Source: Pelomyxa schiedti | Lineage: Eukaryota; Evosea; Pelobiontida; Pelomyxidae | DNA length: 39,225 nt | Direction: 5' to 3' | Assembly: GCA_020536535.1 (NCBI GenBank) | Contig: JAHLWZ010000949.1 | Coordinates: forward strand, 1 to 39,225 | Shown here: positions 10,101 through 20,632 of the stretch, piece after piece | Layout of the letters: each line of letters starts with the position of its first letter | How positions within the stretch are numbered: position 1 is the first letter of the stretch | Translations under genes and position numbers: made by a program | Notes under the pieces: model-generated | What the model was told of the DNA's origin: nothing | The model's input: only the letters and a program-made list of their open reading frames with translations | Database searches by the model: none

Positions 10101-11800
10101 CTGACCTTGAGAGTACAATCCTGCAACAAAAAAAAGAAAATGAAATCGTGATAAAAGAAAGAGTATTTCCTCAATCTATTTCCACTTTCTTTCAATCCAT
10201 TTGACTGGCAAAAAGGACCTGCTAAAAGAAAAACTTGTTGCACGTGAAAGGCAAATTGGCACTGTGATAGAGCAAGTGGGAATCCAGGAAGCTGGAATCG
10301 CCAATGGTGAAAAGCAATATCGGTCTTGCTAGTTTACCTCAAGTTCCTTTTTCTCACGTCTACAGAGATAAATGTGAAGATATACGTCTGCTGAAAATGA
10401 AAATATCTGACCTCAAACACGAAATAACCACTCTAAAGCCTGCTGTTTCGCAAGTCGAAGTCCTAGAATCCGAGACTTGCCGATTGCAAAAGCAGCTTCT
10501 GACTGAGCAGAACAAAGTTAAGGCTTTGTCTGGTAAACAACTGACTTTCACCTTACAACCCAACAAATGAATCATCTAAGAGGAATTGGAAAATCCGATG
10601 AACCTTCACCGGTGGCGGAAATTGCAGGGCAGTGACCCGAGTGCTTTCGACTCTTTGCATAAGATTCAATCTCTCCAAAAGCGATTAATTGCAAAAACAG
10701 AGCAGGTTAGTTAGAAGGGAGCTAAAAGGACGTTTTCTAATAAAATCAACCAGGTTGCTGAACAGCAACTTGAGATACAAATGAAAACGAAAGAGTTGGC
10801 AGATTTAGAACAGAGAATTGAGCGACAGCCTCCTGTAAAGATGGCCACAATGCAATTAACCTCATACAAGTCTCAGCTGCAAGAAAAAAACCTGCAACTT
10901 ATGGTGAAAACAACTCACCCAAGTCCACACCCTAATTGAATCAAGGCAATGGAGTCTGAACTGCATATGTTCCAAAGCAAGACCGCGGAGTATAGGACTC
11001 AAATAGATTCCCTCACAGATCAACTGCTGTCACTCAAAAGAATGTATTTTGAAGGGAAAAAGCGTGCTGAGCAGCAGTCTCTTTCTTTGTATGCACTTCT
11101 ACTCTTGTAACGTGTCTGACCAAAGCATAGCCGAGAGGAGCTCCGCACACAATCCAGCGGCAGTCATGCCAGCGCTTCACAACAGAAACTCTCTATCACC
11201 GATGTCACAGTTTCTGTTGGCATTGGCACCACACTGACATTCCCAACTCTCACACCCTCACCTATAACAGCCATACACACCAACGCCACTCCGCCCATCT
11301 CTCCAGCCTCCTCAGCAAGAAACCCCAACAGAAGGAGAGCCACGCCGAAATACAGCCCCATGCCTTCCAAAATGTCACCCAAAGCAGCTGTGAATACTGT
11401 AAATAATACAATCACACCAGCCACACCCCAACAAACGCCGCAAATACCACAGCAACAACAACCACCCTCTCCACCACACTCATCACCATCCTCACAGCAC
11501 CACAGACCTGTCTCTGAGAAACCAGAGGCCAAACCGGGTCACCAAATCCAAGCTTCCACACCACCAATCCACAACACAAACATCAACAGTAACAATACTA
11601 ACAGCAACACCAACAATGAACCTACACTTCCTACTACATTGACCCCATTAACAAACCACCCCAAAAGCGGCAGCAAACCATCCTCACCTAAATCCACAAC
11701 ACACATTAACACTAGAGAAACTGTTATCACATCCACATCACCTTCCACTGCAACTTCCCCTGTGTCTTTACCCCCTTTGTCACTAAAGACAAGTTTGTAG
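7107..11800 (+). CDS. CFAP58: cilia- and flagella-associated protein 58 (CFAP58/CCDC147)
   Basis: Twenty-two exons (first 7107-7678, last 11131-11800) sum to 3576 nt, giving 1191 aa versus about 870 in animals. From residue 140 the sequence follows CFAP58 throughout: GELSGDKGLEKFRAEYEKLH, RCRELNSEIL, LRERDLLRKK, LYDYLRSERN, ELENPMNLHRWRKL and KIQSLQKRLIAKTEQ. Almost the whole conserved part is coiled coil. CFAP58 is an axoneme-associated protein needed for flagellum assembly and beating, so the organism probably has, or its recent ancestors had, a flagellum. The first 140 residues are a lineage-specific Ala/Thr/Ser-rich leader with an Asp/Glu patch and about 13 consecutive glycines. The last 200 are a Thr/Pro/Asn-rich disordered tail. 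The first intron (7679-7815, 137 nt) appears to use a GC donor. AATAAA directly follows the stop. Confidence 0.93.
7389..7434 (+). repeat. GGA/GGC trinucleotide run encoding polyglycine
   Basis: Tandem GGAGGA units followed by GGC units in the first exon of CFAP58 encode a polyglycine tract of about 13 residues. The same DNA is open in all plus frames, which explains several overlapping spurious ORFs. Confidence 0.85.
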
Positions 11801-11806
11801 AATAAA
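11801..11806 (+). terminator. polyadenylation signal abutting the CFAP58 stop
   Basis: AATAAA begins at the base immediately after the TAG stop (11798-11800). Convergent PCNA ends 113 bp further on. Confidence 0.5.
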
Positions 11807-11913
11807 CTAAGTTATGAGAAGAATGGAAACACTCTTTGGTGGTTTTGTTTGCTTTTCTTGAATTATTAATCTGTAGAGTTTTTGTGTTGGTTGCATTGTT
11901 ATCCAACAAACGT

Positions 11914-13021
<1,108 letters not shown>

Positions 13022-13363
13022 TTTCTATTCGGGTGGGTTTCGGTTGGTTTGAGTGGGTTTAGGTGGGCTGCTGTTTGGGGTGGTGTCGCGAGGGTGGCAG
13101 CTCCTTGGGGTTTTTGTTTATTTTTTTTTGGAAATTTCCGGCGGATCTGTTCCGGAAAGCTAATTGCAGTTGGCTTTTCGGGTTTGCGATTAGAAATAAT
13201 AGGCGCAACAGATCCATAGGAGACTGAGGTTTTTTTTTAAAGTTTTGCTTTTGTCACATATAAGAATACGACACAAAGGCAATTCACAATTAATCTGTCT
13301 TTTTTACCTGACAGATTGCTCTATACAAAAAAGTTCAAAACCAGGTGGAATACTGAGGTCAAG
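13022..13363. other. spacer between PCNA start and the SPNL-repeat gene end
   Basis: 342 bp with no supported gene. It should hold the PCNA promoter. It contains a G/T-rich stretch of GGGTTT-like repeats next to the PCNA start, a T-rich tract near 13120-13130, and an inverted repeat TTTCCGG / CCGGAAA at 13135-13141 and 13152-13158. Confidence 0.4.
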
Positions 13364-15140
13364 TCAGTATCCAGAGGTGGTCATCACATCTGGGCCACAG
13401 GATGTTGGTGGTCTATCCCACTCTGTCTTGGAGGAAAGTGTGTCTAGAATGAGGGCTTGTGTGTGTAGTGGGATCATACTCACTGTCACAGCAGGTGGGA
13501 GGCGGTGCTTGGTTGGCCTTGGGATAGTGGAGGGAGGGAGCTGAATTGGGTGGAGTGTATGGTGTGAAGATAGATTAGGAGATAGGGTTGGGGATAGGGC
13601 CGGAGACAAATTTGGGGATAAGTTCGGGGACAAGTTTGGGGACAAATTTGGAGACACGTTTGGAGACAAGTACGGAGATAAATTTGGGGACAGGATAGGG
13701 GACAGATTTGGGGACAAGATTGGAGACAAGTTTGAGTAGTTTGGGGATAGAGTGGAGGGTCGCATAGGGGGTACTCTCAGGTGGTTCCTGTTAATGTGGG
13801 GCAGAGCGTGATTGGAGGGCTCTGGGAGGTGTAACTGTGAAAGGGGGATCGCCGGAAATGGGGGATCACTGTTAATGGGGTAGGAATTTGCCGGAAATGA
13901 AGGCGGAACGTTGAGAGATTGTAGGTGCACGGGAGTGTGATGGTGTGTAGCGGAAACCGAGTGGTTGTTCGAGAATGATTTGCGAGATTTTGCCTCTAGC
14001 ACCTCGTTTCTGTAACGATTGTTTAATTTTCCTCTCACAAATAAGTTAGAGTGTAGAAGTACGGTCGCCAAACGTATCGAACAACTCCAGAGCATGTTTC
14101 CTTATGTGAATACGTCCTTTGAAAATCAGGGTGCCCTCGGTTACTAAAAGCGTTTAAGAACATCTCTCAAACCAAAAAAAATGAATGAATGTACGTTGGG
14201 TGCAAAGCTGGGCTGGTGCAAACAGAATTCTTCTTCATTGCCCCACAACAAGTCCACTCGGGGCCGGAAGGCAAATTGGCATAAAAGCCGCGATGAGTGC
14301 GTGAACAGTCATCTTCAACGACATCGGCACACGGTTCGCCAAGAGTGAGGCAAGGAAGCAACTGGATTGATTTAACATAACTTGAAAAGGCTTTTCGCCC
14401 CCTCGTATTGATTGCATGGAATTACTTAAAAAAGCAACGGCACACCTCATTGCTTGACTTTCCATTGAGTGTGATGAGAGGAATCCCCACAGGTGCCCCA
14501 CAGTGGTGAGTATCGGCTTTGGTAGGAAAAATTGCAGGCAGTTTGAGGCCCTAATGTGCCTCAGAATGAAACACCCAAACCTCAAAACAAAGAAGAAGTG
14601 TTGCTGGTGCTTTCTTTTTTATTAATTGGGTAAGATACAAACCAGAGGTGGCGGCAAGCTTTTCATTCCCGTGAACCAGCACCAAAAAAGCCCCCCGCCT
14701 CTTGCGGTATTTGCGGGAGTAAATAATCGCTGTTTTTTTGTTGGTATTACCCCTCGTTCAAATGAAAATCTTTGTGTGTTTAGAAACTTAACTTTGTTGG
14801 TGGTATTGCTGCACCGGCGATTTTTGTACAATGTAGAACGTAACTAAGAAAGATTATTTCGGAGAATGTACGCTTTTCAGAGACTCAAACGGGGTCTCTG
14901 TCAGTGTAGGCAGGCGAAAACATTGGACATCAATACCCAAAAGGGACCCGTCAATCCACCCCTGTGTCCTGTAGCTCCACGAGCTGGGTTCTCTCAGCTC
15001 GAGCAGTTGCAACAATAGCTGGTAAGATGCTGAAGTCCCAGATGTGGGACTTGTCCCCAAACACAGGTTTTGGAAATCTTCATCATGTAGATACTGCGAA
15101 TCACAAAAACAAGACAAAACCCCGTATAGGCATTCCTACC
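13364..15140 (-). CDS. CHORD-like zinc-binding protein with C-terminal SPNL repeats (5' end unresolved)
   Basis: Proposed exons on the minus strand: an upstream exon ending at 15140, then 15093-14872, 14843-14643, 14550-14446, 14361-14195, 14143-14039 and 14009-13364. All joins keep one frame, but two introns would be only 28 nt (14844-14871) and 29 nt (14010-14038). The centre contains CADVVEDDC-x-x-x-H followed by PEWTCCGAM and C-x5-H, which resembles a CHORD or related Cys/His zinc module (W-[ST]-C-C core). The C-terminal 215 residues are disordered and His/Pro/Ser-rich, with about twelve tetrapeptide repeats of the type SPNL. No in-frame ATG is found in the upstream exon, so the start is missing or further 5', overlapping the promoter of the divergent gene. 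An alternative reading as separate fragments cannot be excluded. Confidence 0.45.
13576..13740. repeat. 12-bp tandem repeat (minisatellite) encoding SPNL
   Basis: About 13 imperfect copies of a 12-base unit, close to TTTGGGGACAAG on the plus strand. Read on the minus strand it encodes Ser-Pro-Asn/Ile/Tyr/Val-Leu repeats at the end of the zinc-binding gene. Some copies drop out of register at their edges, and base changes fall mainly at the third residue. Confidence 0.85.
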
Positions 15141-15249
15141 GGGTCAAAAATGTCACTTTCTTCACGGTTTGGTTTGAATTTCTTCTCACTTCGCCCCACA
15201 ACCAGAACAACGAACAAAAAAAACGCTCCCGCGTTCGGTAGACAACACC

Positions 15250-15264
15250 CCAACGGCCCTATAA
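15250..15264 (+). promoter_or_regulatory. possible TATA element of the Ser-rich surface protein gene
   Basis: CCCTATAAAAAC lies about 95 bp upstream of the ATG at 15358, in the only TA-rich stretch of an otherwise C/T-rich leader. The assignment rests on sequence similarity only. Confidence 0.3.
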
Positions 15265-15357
15265 AAACAAAAAACCCAACTCTTCTACTAGGCTTGGCTT
15301 TGCTTCCCTTCCTTCATCAAAATTCTTTTCCCCCTTTCATTCTTTCTCCCATTAAAA

Positions 15358-16941
15358 ATGAACCGTTGCTCACAACTCGTCCCGTTGCTATTATTCGTCC
15401 TATCCGCCAATTTGGTTTCCTCGCAGTACACCTACGTCGACGAGGCGTACATGCTCGACCAAGAGACCAACAGCCTGCTCAAAGTGTCAATCGACCAGTT
15501 GACGAAAACCGCGACTCAGACGACCGTGTGCTCGTTCAGCAGCTCGCGATCTTTTGACGACGGGTGGTACGACCCCGTGCGGGGCTATTACTACGCATTT
15601 GAGCTGCAGGAGGTTCTCCTCTGCTACATCGAGCTGTTCAGGCTGAATGTGGCAACTTGCGCGGTGACGGATATAGGTTCGGTGGACTACTGCGGCTTGG
15701 GCGACGACGAGCACCTCTGGATGTCGTGGAACTGGGCCGACAGCGTCCCGTACATGCTGTATCTCGATTATGGGAACGACGACATCTACGTCTACAGCGT
15801 CGACGTCGCCGCCCTGGATTACACGAATTTGTGCCAGGACGTGAATTCCAACGCACCTTACTATTTTGGGGCTGATCCGGCCACTGGATTGTTTTACACC
15901 ACCTTTGGTACCCAGTCTCTGGGACCGGTGAATACATCCACTTGCTCGATATCAGCTGGTGCTGTAACCACCCCAATGCTAAAGTCTAAAGTTAGGACTA
16001 TGGCCTATGACCCCTGTCTCCAGAAAATGTTTTGACTCCTTCCTCCCCTTTTCTCTCTTTTCATATCTTCTGCCAGGTTTCTGGTGGCGCAGTGCTCGTC
16101 AGAATGCAACACAACAATGGCACAGATATTTGAATTTGACCCTACAACTGGAAGCACCGTGCTTTATGGACTTCTGCCACAGCAAAATGTTGTGGGATTG
16201 AGTTTTATCACTTCAAGCTGTCCTCCACCTCTCCCGACACAGCCTACTGTAACTTTCACACTTCAACTCCAACTCGCAGGTTCTCTTGTTGAATCGTAAC
16301 CGAAAACTAAAATGTCTTACTTTACAGGGACGTCATATACGGGCAATTTGACTGTGGACTTTATCAAGGATATAGCAAGGACCCTAAGGGTCTCTCTAAA
16401 TTCTGTTAGAATATTGTCCTTCGGCCCCATAACACTTCCACCCGCTCCTGCCCCAGTTGTTGCAGTGAAGGATACACTTGCAGATACCATCGTGATATAT
16501 TCTGTGGAGCTATGCGATGATGCCAGTTACAGCAACGACTGCGTCGACAGTGGTATTATCATACAAGATATGCAACTGGCCGTAGACAACACCTCGAGTG
16601 CGTTGTACCAAGGCGATGTTACATGCTACACAGACACAGATTCCCTGGTTCTGGTTGATGTTGTTGAGGCCCCTTCGATCTCCATATCTAAATCTACTTC
16701 CATCTCCACTTCACATTCTCACTCCCTATCCTCTTCACATTCCCACTCCCTTTCCTCATCTCATTCTACTTCCACATCGAGATCACGATCCTCATCCGTC
16801 ATCATATCCACTGAAGAATCTTCATCTGAAAGGCACAGCAGTCCCACTCATTTGGAGTCCTCTGTAAGCCTCAGTACTGCCTCTAAATTTGCCATTCCTG
16901 CCACTGTCCCACTACTTATTGCTCTCATTGCCTTTGCTTGA
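15358..16941 (+). CDS. cell-surface Ser-rich protein, probably GPI-anchored
   Basis: Three exons (15358-16028, 16077-16279, 16328-16941) sum to 1488 nt, giving 495 aa. Residues 1-21 form a signal peptide ending VSSQ. The next 300 residues are Tyr/Asp-rich with repeated YDP/FD-P-x-T-G motifs (EFDPTTGSTVLYGLLP), resembling a beta-propeller-like extracellular domain of a kind I cannot name. Then a beta-alpha module (VTFTLQLQL...FIKDIARTLRVSLNSVRIL) looks like the small ligand- or self-association domains common in protist surface proteins. A Ser/His/Thr-rich stalk of about 60 residues follows, then a C-terminal hydrophobic tail ending LLIALIAFA with no charged end, typical of a GPI-anchor signal. 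Predicted location is the plasma membrane or cell coat. AATAAA at 16954-16959 closes the transcript. Confidence 0.75.
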
Positions 16942-16953
16942 ACCTTCAAAAGA

Positions 16954-16959
16954 AATAAA
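16954..16959 (+). terminator. polyadenylation signal AATAAA
   Basis: AATAAA lies 13 bases after the stop at 16941. The convergent C9orf72-like gene ends 78 bp downstream of that stop. Confidence 0.5.
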
Positions 16960-17019
16960 GCTGTGACCTTAGGCAATTTATTTGTACTTATACTTGGGTT
17001 TGTTACACTTTTTTTTTTA

Positions 17020-20000
17020 TTAATTAGTCACTGGCGTGCATTTTCTCATGAAATCCAGGAGAAATTTTTTCTGTGGGGAGTGAGTTGTAGGGAACTTGGA
17101 TGAACAACCTGCAAAAGCCAGGATAACGTCTAAATCGGAATAATGAAGAGAGAGTGCGTCGCTAAGGTTTCTAAGTATTTTATCGCTACTTGTTCCACTA
17201 AGAGGAGTGCCGTAAGTGCCGTATCCGGAAAATAAAACGAGACTCACCTTGCAGTTTTTTCAAGAATCAAGACCGCTGTGGTTGCGTATCTAACAAAAAG
17301 ATGCAACCAATTTCTAACAACGGCCCCTTGCAGATGCCTTTATATATTAGACGAGATATCATTGGGTTAGGGAAAGAGTGGTTACCTAGGTAAATCTTGT
17401 AGTTCCTCCAGCATTGAAGAAACGAGTTCGGAGTTGCTTGTTGGGTGCAAGTGACGCAAAATGAAGGAGCGTCTGGTTGTTTGAAATAAGTCACAACCAA
17501 ATAAAAGTTATCGGTGTTACTTGGAGGTTTTTGACACTGATGTGGATGCTGACTGGCAATACAGTTTATCTACCTGTAGTTGTATATAGTCCTTTTGTAA
17601 CTTTTTGAAAGAGTAAAATCCAGAAAACTGGATTTAACGAGAGGTCAACTTATTGCAACAAAAAAAAAGTATGGGATACCATTGAAACAGTTCTTGCATC
17701 AAGATCTACAATAGATGTTGGGTAGGGACTTAGAAAAAGCTGTTCATCAGTGACATCAGTAATGACACCATTCACGCCTTGTAGCATTAGCTAGGAAAAA
17801 ATGTCAGAGAGGGTAGAAATGGTGAGAACGCACATCAGACGAGTACGTGAGGTCACACAAGTGACTTGAATTTAATCGCTGTATTGCATCTGAAAAAACA
17901 GCAAGTGTGGTCACGAACTACAGGTATATTACTTCTCATAGAAAACAGAAAGTAAAAGAAGTAAGAATCATAATACAAAAAGAGTAGCAAGCAACCAACA
18001 AAAATGTATGGAAGTGAGCAAGTATCGTGTGCAGGAAAAAGCTAAGAACAAACCAAGTTGATTTTGTCTTTATCGGAGCCAATTACAACAGTGCAACCCA
18101 TCGTTTTCAGATGGGATGTTACTGCGCTAGTGAGAGAGTCAATATAAGCCATTTGACAAATACATACATCGAAAAAAAAGCGGCTCCATAAGTATCTGTA
18201 ACTTTGCACAACTCAGGGAAGCATGATATTGATTCTGGGAGGTGATGATGGAGGAGTACTTCCATACACTCACACAGTCTTTGTACTTCCTCGTTCATTG
18301 GTGGAATTGGGCTGTCCTACGGCGTGACTTCAACTTAAAATTGTAGGAAAAAGACAAGGTACTTTGGATAGTAAAATACATAATCGGCATGCTGTGACCC
18401 CAAGTCCTAAGCTGAATTAAAAGAAATTATTTTGTCTTGGTGGGATTAACTATCTATTGCCCGGGGGTGGAAGTCAAGGTATCTTGATTGAAATTCTTTT
18501 CTTGCCAAGATTGTGAGTGTACATATTTTACCCTGTCCTTGTGTGAGAACAGTGAATACAACTGATACAAAAAAATGCTCTAGGAAATTTCAGTAAAAGT
18601 GGAAGATGTGAAAGGGACAACTTGAAGGCAATGAGATAAGCTTGATTTGCAAACAGTCACTGACTTCATCACAATAAAAATCAAAAACGCGAATACAATC
18701 AGCCAGCTCTGCAATTACAAATCCCATATGGTCATCTTCTTTAAATAGTTCGATACCGTTCCACGCCTTGTTAAGTTAAAGATTGACTATGTGCGAACTT
18801 GGAAAGCCTACGACTGCTAAATGAGGGCCGAGGCCACTAGAATACATTCCTAAGTGCACAGCACTTATCCAAGTAGTTGTTTCAATTCTAAAGAAGTGCG
18901 GTCTGAAGACTATTAATTCTTCTAGTTAAGGGTAACAGTATATACTTCACATATTTTATCCCTAGAACGGAATGGATTAATGAATCAGATAATAATGAGT
19001 AACAGACCTCGAGGTACGTGGGTTGGATGCCCCGGATGTGTAACATTAGTTTTCTTGGGTGGTCGACCAGCGACAGTTGCGTTCCAGTACTCATGTAGCA
19101 AACCAGTGTGAGGGATGCCAGTCGTTGGTGATGGGGAGGCAGGAAGAGGCTGTTTGTCCCGTGGTGATTGGGCAGGAGGGCTGTTATTCGAAATAGTTGG
19201 TTTTGATTGTGGGGATGAGGGGGGGGTTTCTGGTTGCGACAACGGCGACAATTGAGGTTGTGGAGGTGGAGAAATCGAAGTGTGTGACTGAAGTGGTGAT
19301 GAAGGTGAATATACATTGTGTGTTGGGGAAGCTGCTGTGGGAGTTTCCTTTGCAGCGCAAGAGATAGGAAGAGGTGGTGGTGTAGAATCTTGAGGTGTTT
19401 GAGAGGTGGCACAAACAGAAGTTTCCGGTGGTGACAAGGATCCGGTAGAGTCAATAACGGATGGTGCTACTGTCGGAGGCGGTGTTAAAACGGAGGGAAG
19501 CTCGACAGTTGGCGCTGGTGGCAACACAGGTATTGGAAGAAGAAACTCCAAAGAAGGAACGAACTGCTCGATCGGCTGTGGTGCCAAGTACGTCGTCGGA
19601 ACCGAGGCACTGCAAAGCGCAAGAGGAGGCGGGAAAAAAGGAGGCTTAGGCGAGGGAGGCCGATACGGCACGGACGAGTCGACCACATCCAGCAACGGGA
19701 GCTGCTGCTCCAGGTGCGCCAAAGGCAGAGGCGGAGGAGGCAGCAGAGGGGCCGGGGACGGCGGGACCGGCGCAAACGGGGAGCTGGGAGGGTGCCCCGG
19801 CGAGAGAGGGGCCGAAACCGTGGAGCAAGGGCCGTCCCCAGGTCTCACAAAATGCTGGTCTTGTCGCCAAGTCACATCCTCGTCGTGAGCATCGGCATTG
19901 GCACTGGCACTGGCGGCGGCGTCGATATTCGCATTCAGCCAGACTCCCACGTGGCTGTCGAGTGCGCAAGAAGCCGCCGCCACCTGAGGCGCCGATGGCA

Positions 20001-20400
20001 CAGGCGCCGGCGACGGCGGCGGGGAGAACACCGAGAAGTGGTGGATTGCCACAACAGGGGGAGGCAGCGGGGGCGGCGGAGGCGGCGGAGCCGGCGTGGG
20101 CGTGGGCGTGGGCAGGGGCAGGGGCGAATAATAGGACGCCGACGCCGAGCCGGAAGCCAAGGCGGCGATCTGGGGCGACGGGGGCGGCGACGGCGCGGGG
20201 GAGGACGGGGCCTCGTCGCCGTAGTAGGCGTCGGCCTCGGACACGGCCACGCCACACCGAGAGAGCGACGAGTGGGCGCACAGCGACGCGTGCAGCACGT
20301 TGCGTGCCTTGCTGGGGCGCACCAAGTAGATCTGCTCGTTGGGTTTCGGCGCAGCTGAGCCCAGCGGCGTCGTTGTATCCCACGACGTCGTGTGGCTCAT
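17020..20400 (-). CDS. C9orf72: C9orf72-like longin-DENN protein with long proline-rich leader
   Basis: Exon 1 (20400-19008) encodes 464 aa, nearly all Pro/Ser/Ala-rich and disordered. It is followed by many short exons down to the TAA at 17020-17022. The C-terminal half matches C9orf72 repeatedly: EELIVFRPHFFRIETTTWIS then HLGMYSSGLGPHLAVVGF (longin/uDENN strands), PMNEEVQRLCECMEVLL, SHLKTMGCTVVIGSDKDKIN (the most conserved DENN block), LFLSPYPTSIVDLDARTVSM, and a final helix RNWLHLFVRYATTAVLILE followed by SLHYSDLDVILAF. Animal C9orf72 acts with SMCR8 and WDR41 on lysosomes and autophagy as a GAP/GEF-type complex. Exon borders between about 18800 and 18100 are only partly resolved, and an in-frame TAA near 18767 must be intronic. 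Minus-strand AATAAA overlaps the stop. Splice details are moderate; family identity is firm. Confidence 0.85.
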
Positions 20401-20632
20401 GGCTGTTTCTCGTATGTTTTTAATGAATTAATTCGAATCTCCCTGTTGATGGTATCAACAATCATGCACGCCTCTTGCTGCTTTTTGTGGGAGGCACCTT
20501 TCGAAATAGTTGTGGAGTTTTCTTTTTAGAAAGCGAAAGCCGGCTTGGCCACCGTTTTGTTGACTTCCATTTCGTTCAATTGTTTGTTGTTGGAATCCAT
20601 TGGCCATCTGCATCAGGTTCTGCTTGGCCCGA

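Noticed and set aside
14043-14160. Minus-frame TLIFKGRIHIRKHALELFDTFGDRTSTL, resembling a PH-BEACH segment
   Set aside because: It is cut by a stop with no usable donor, and does not join to flanking exons. Another frame joins cleanly across the region.
18760-18775. In-frame TAA in the C9orf72-like gene suggesting a pseudogene or stop-codon reassignment
   Set aside because: It falls in an intron when a phase-matching donor just upstream and the acceptor before ELADCIRVF are used. All other genes end at ordinary stops and need no recoding.
19406-20423. Long plus-strand ORFs opposite the Pro-rich exon
   Set aside because: They are Arg/Gly-rich mirror translations of GC-rich proline codons without start context, domains or splice signals.
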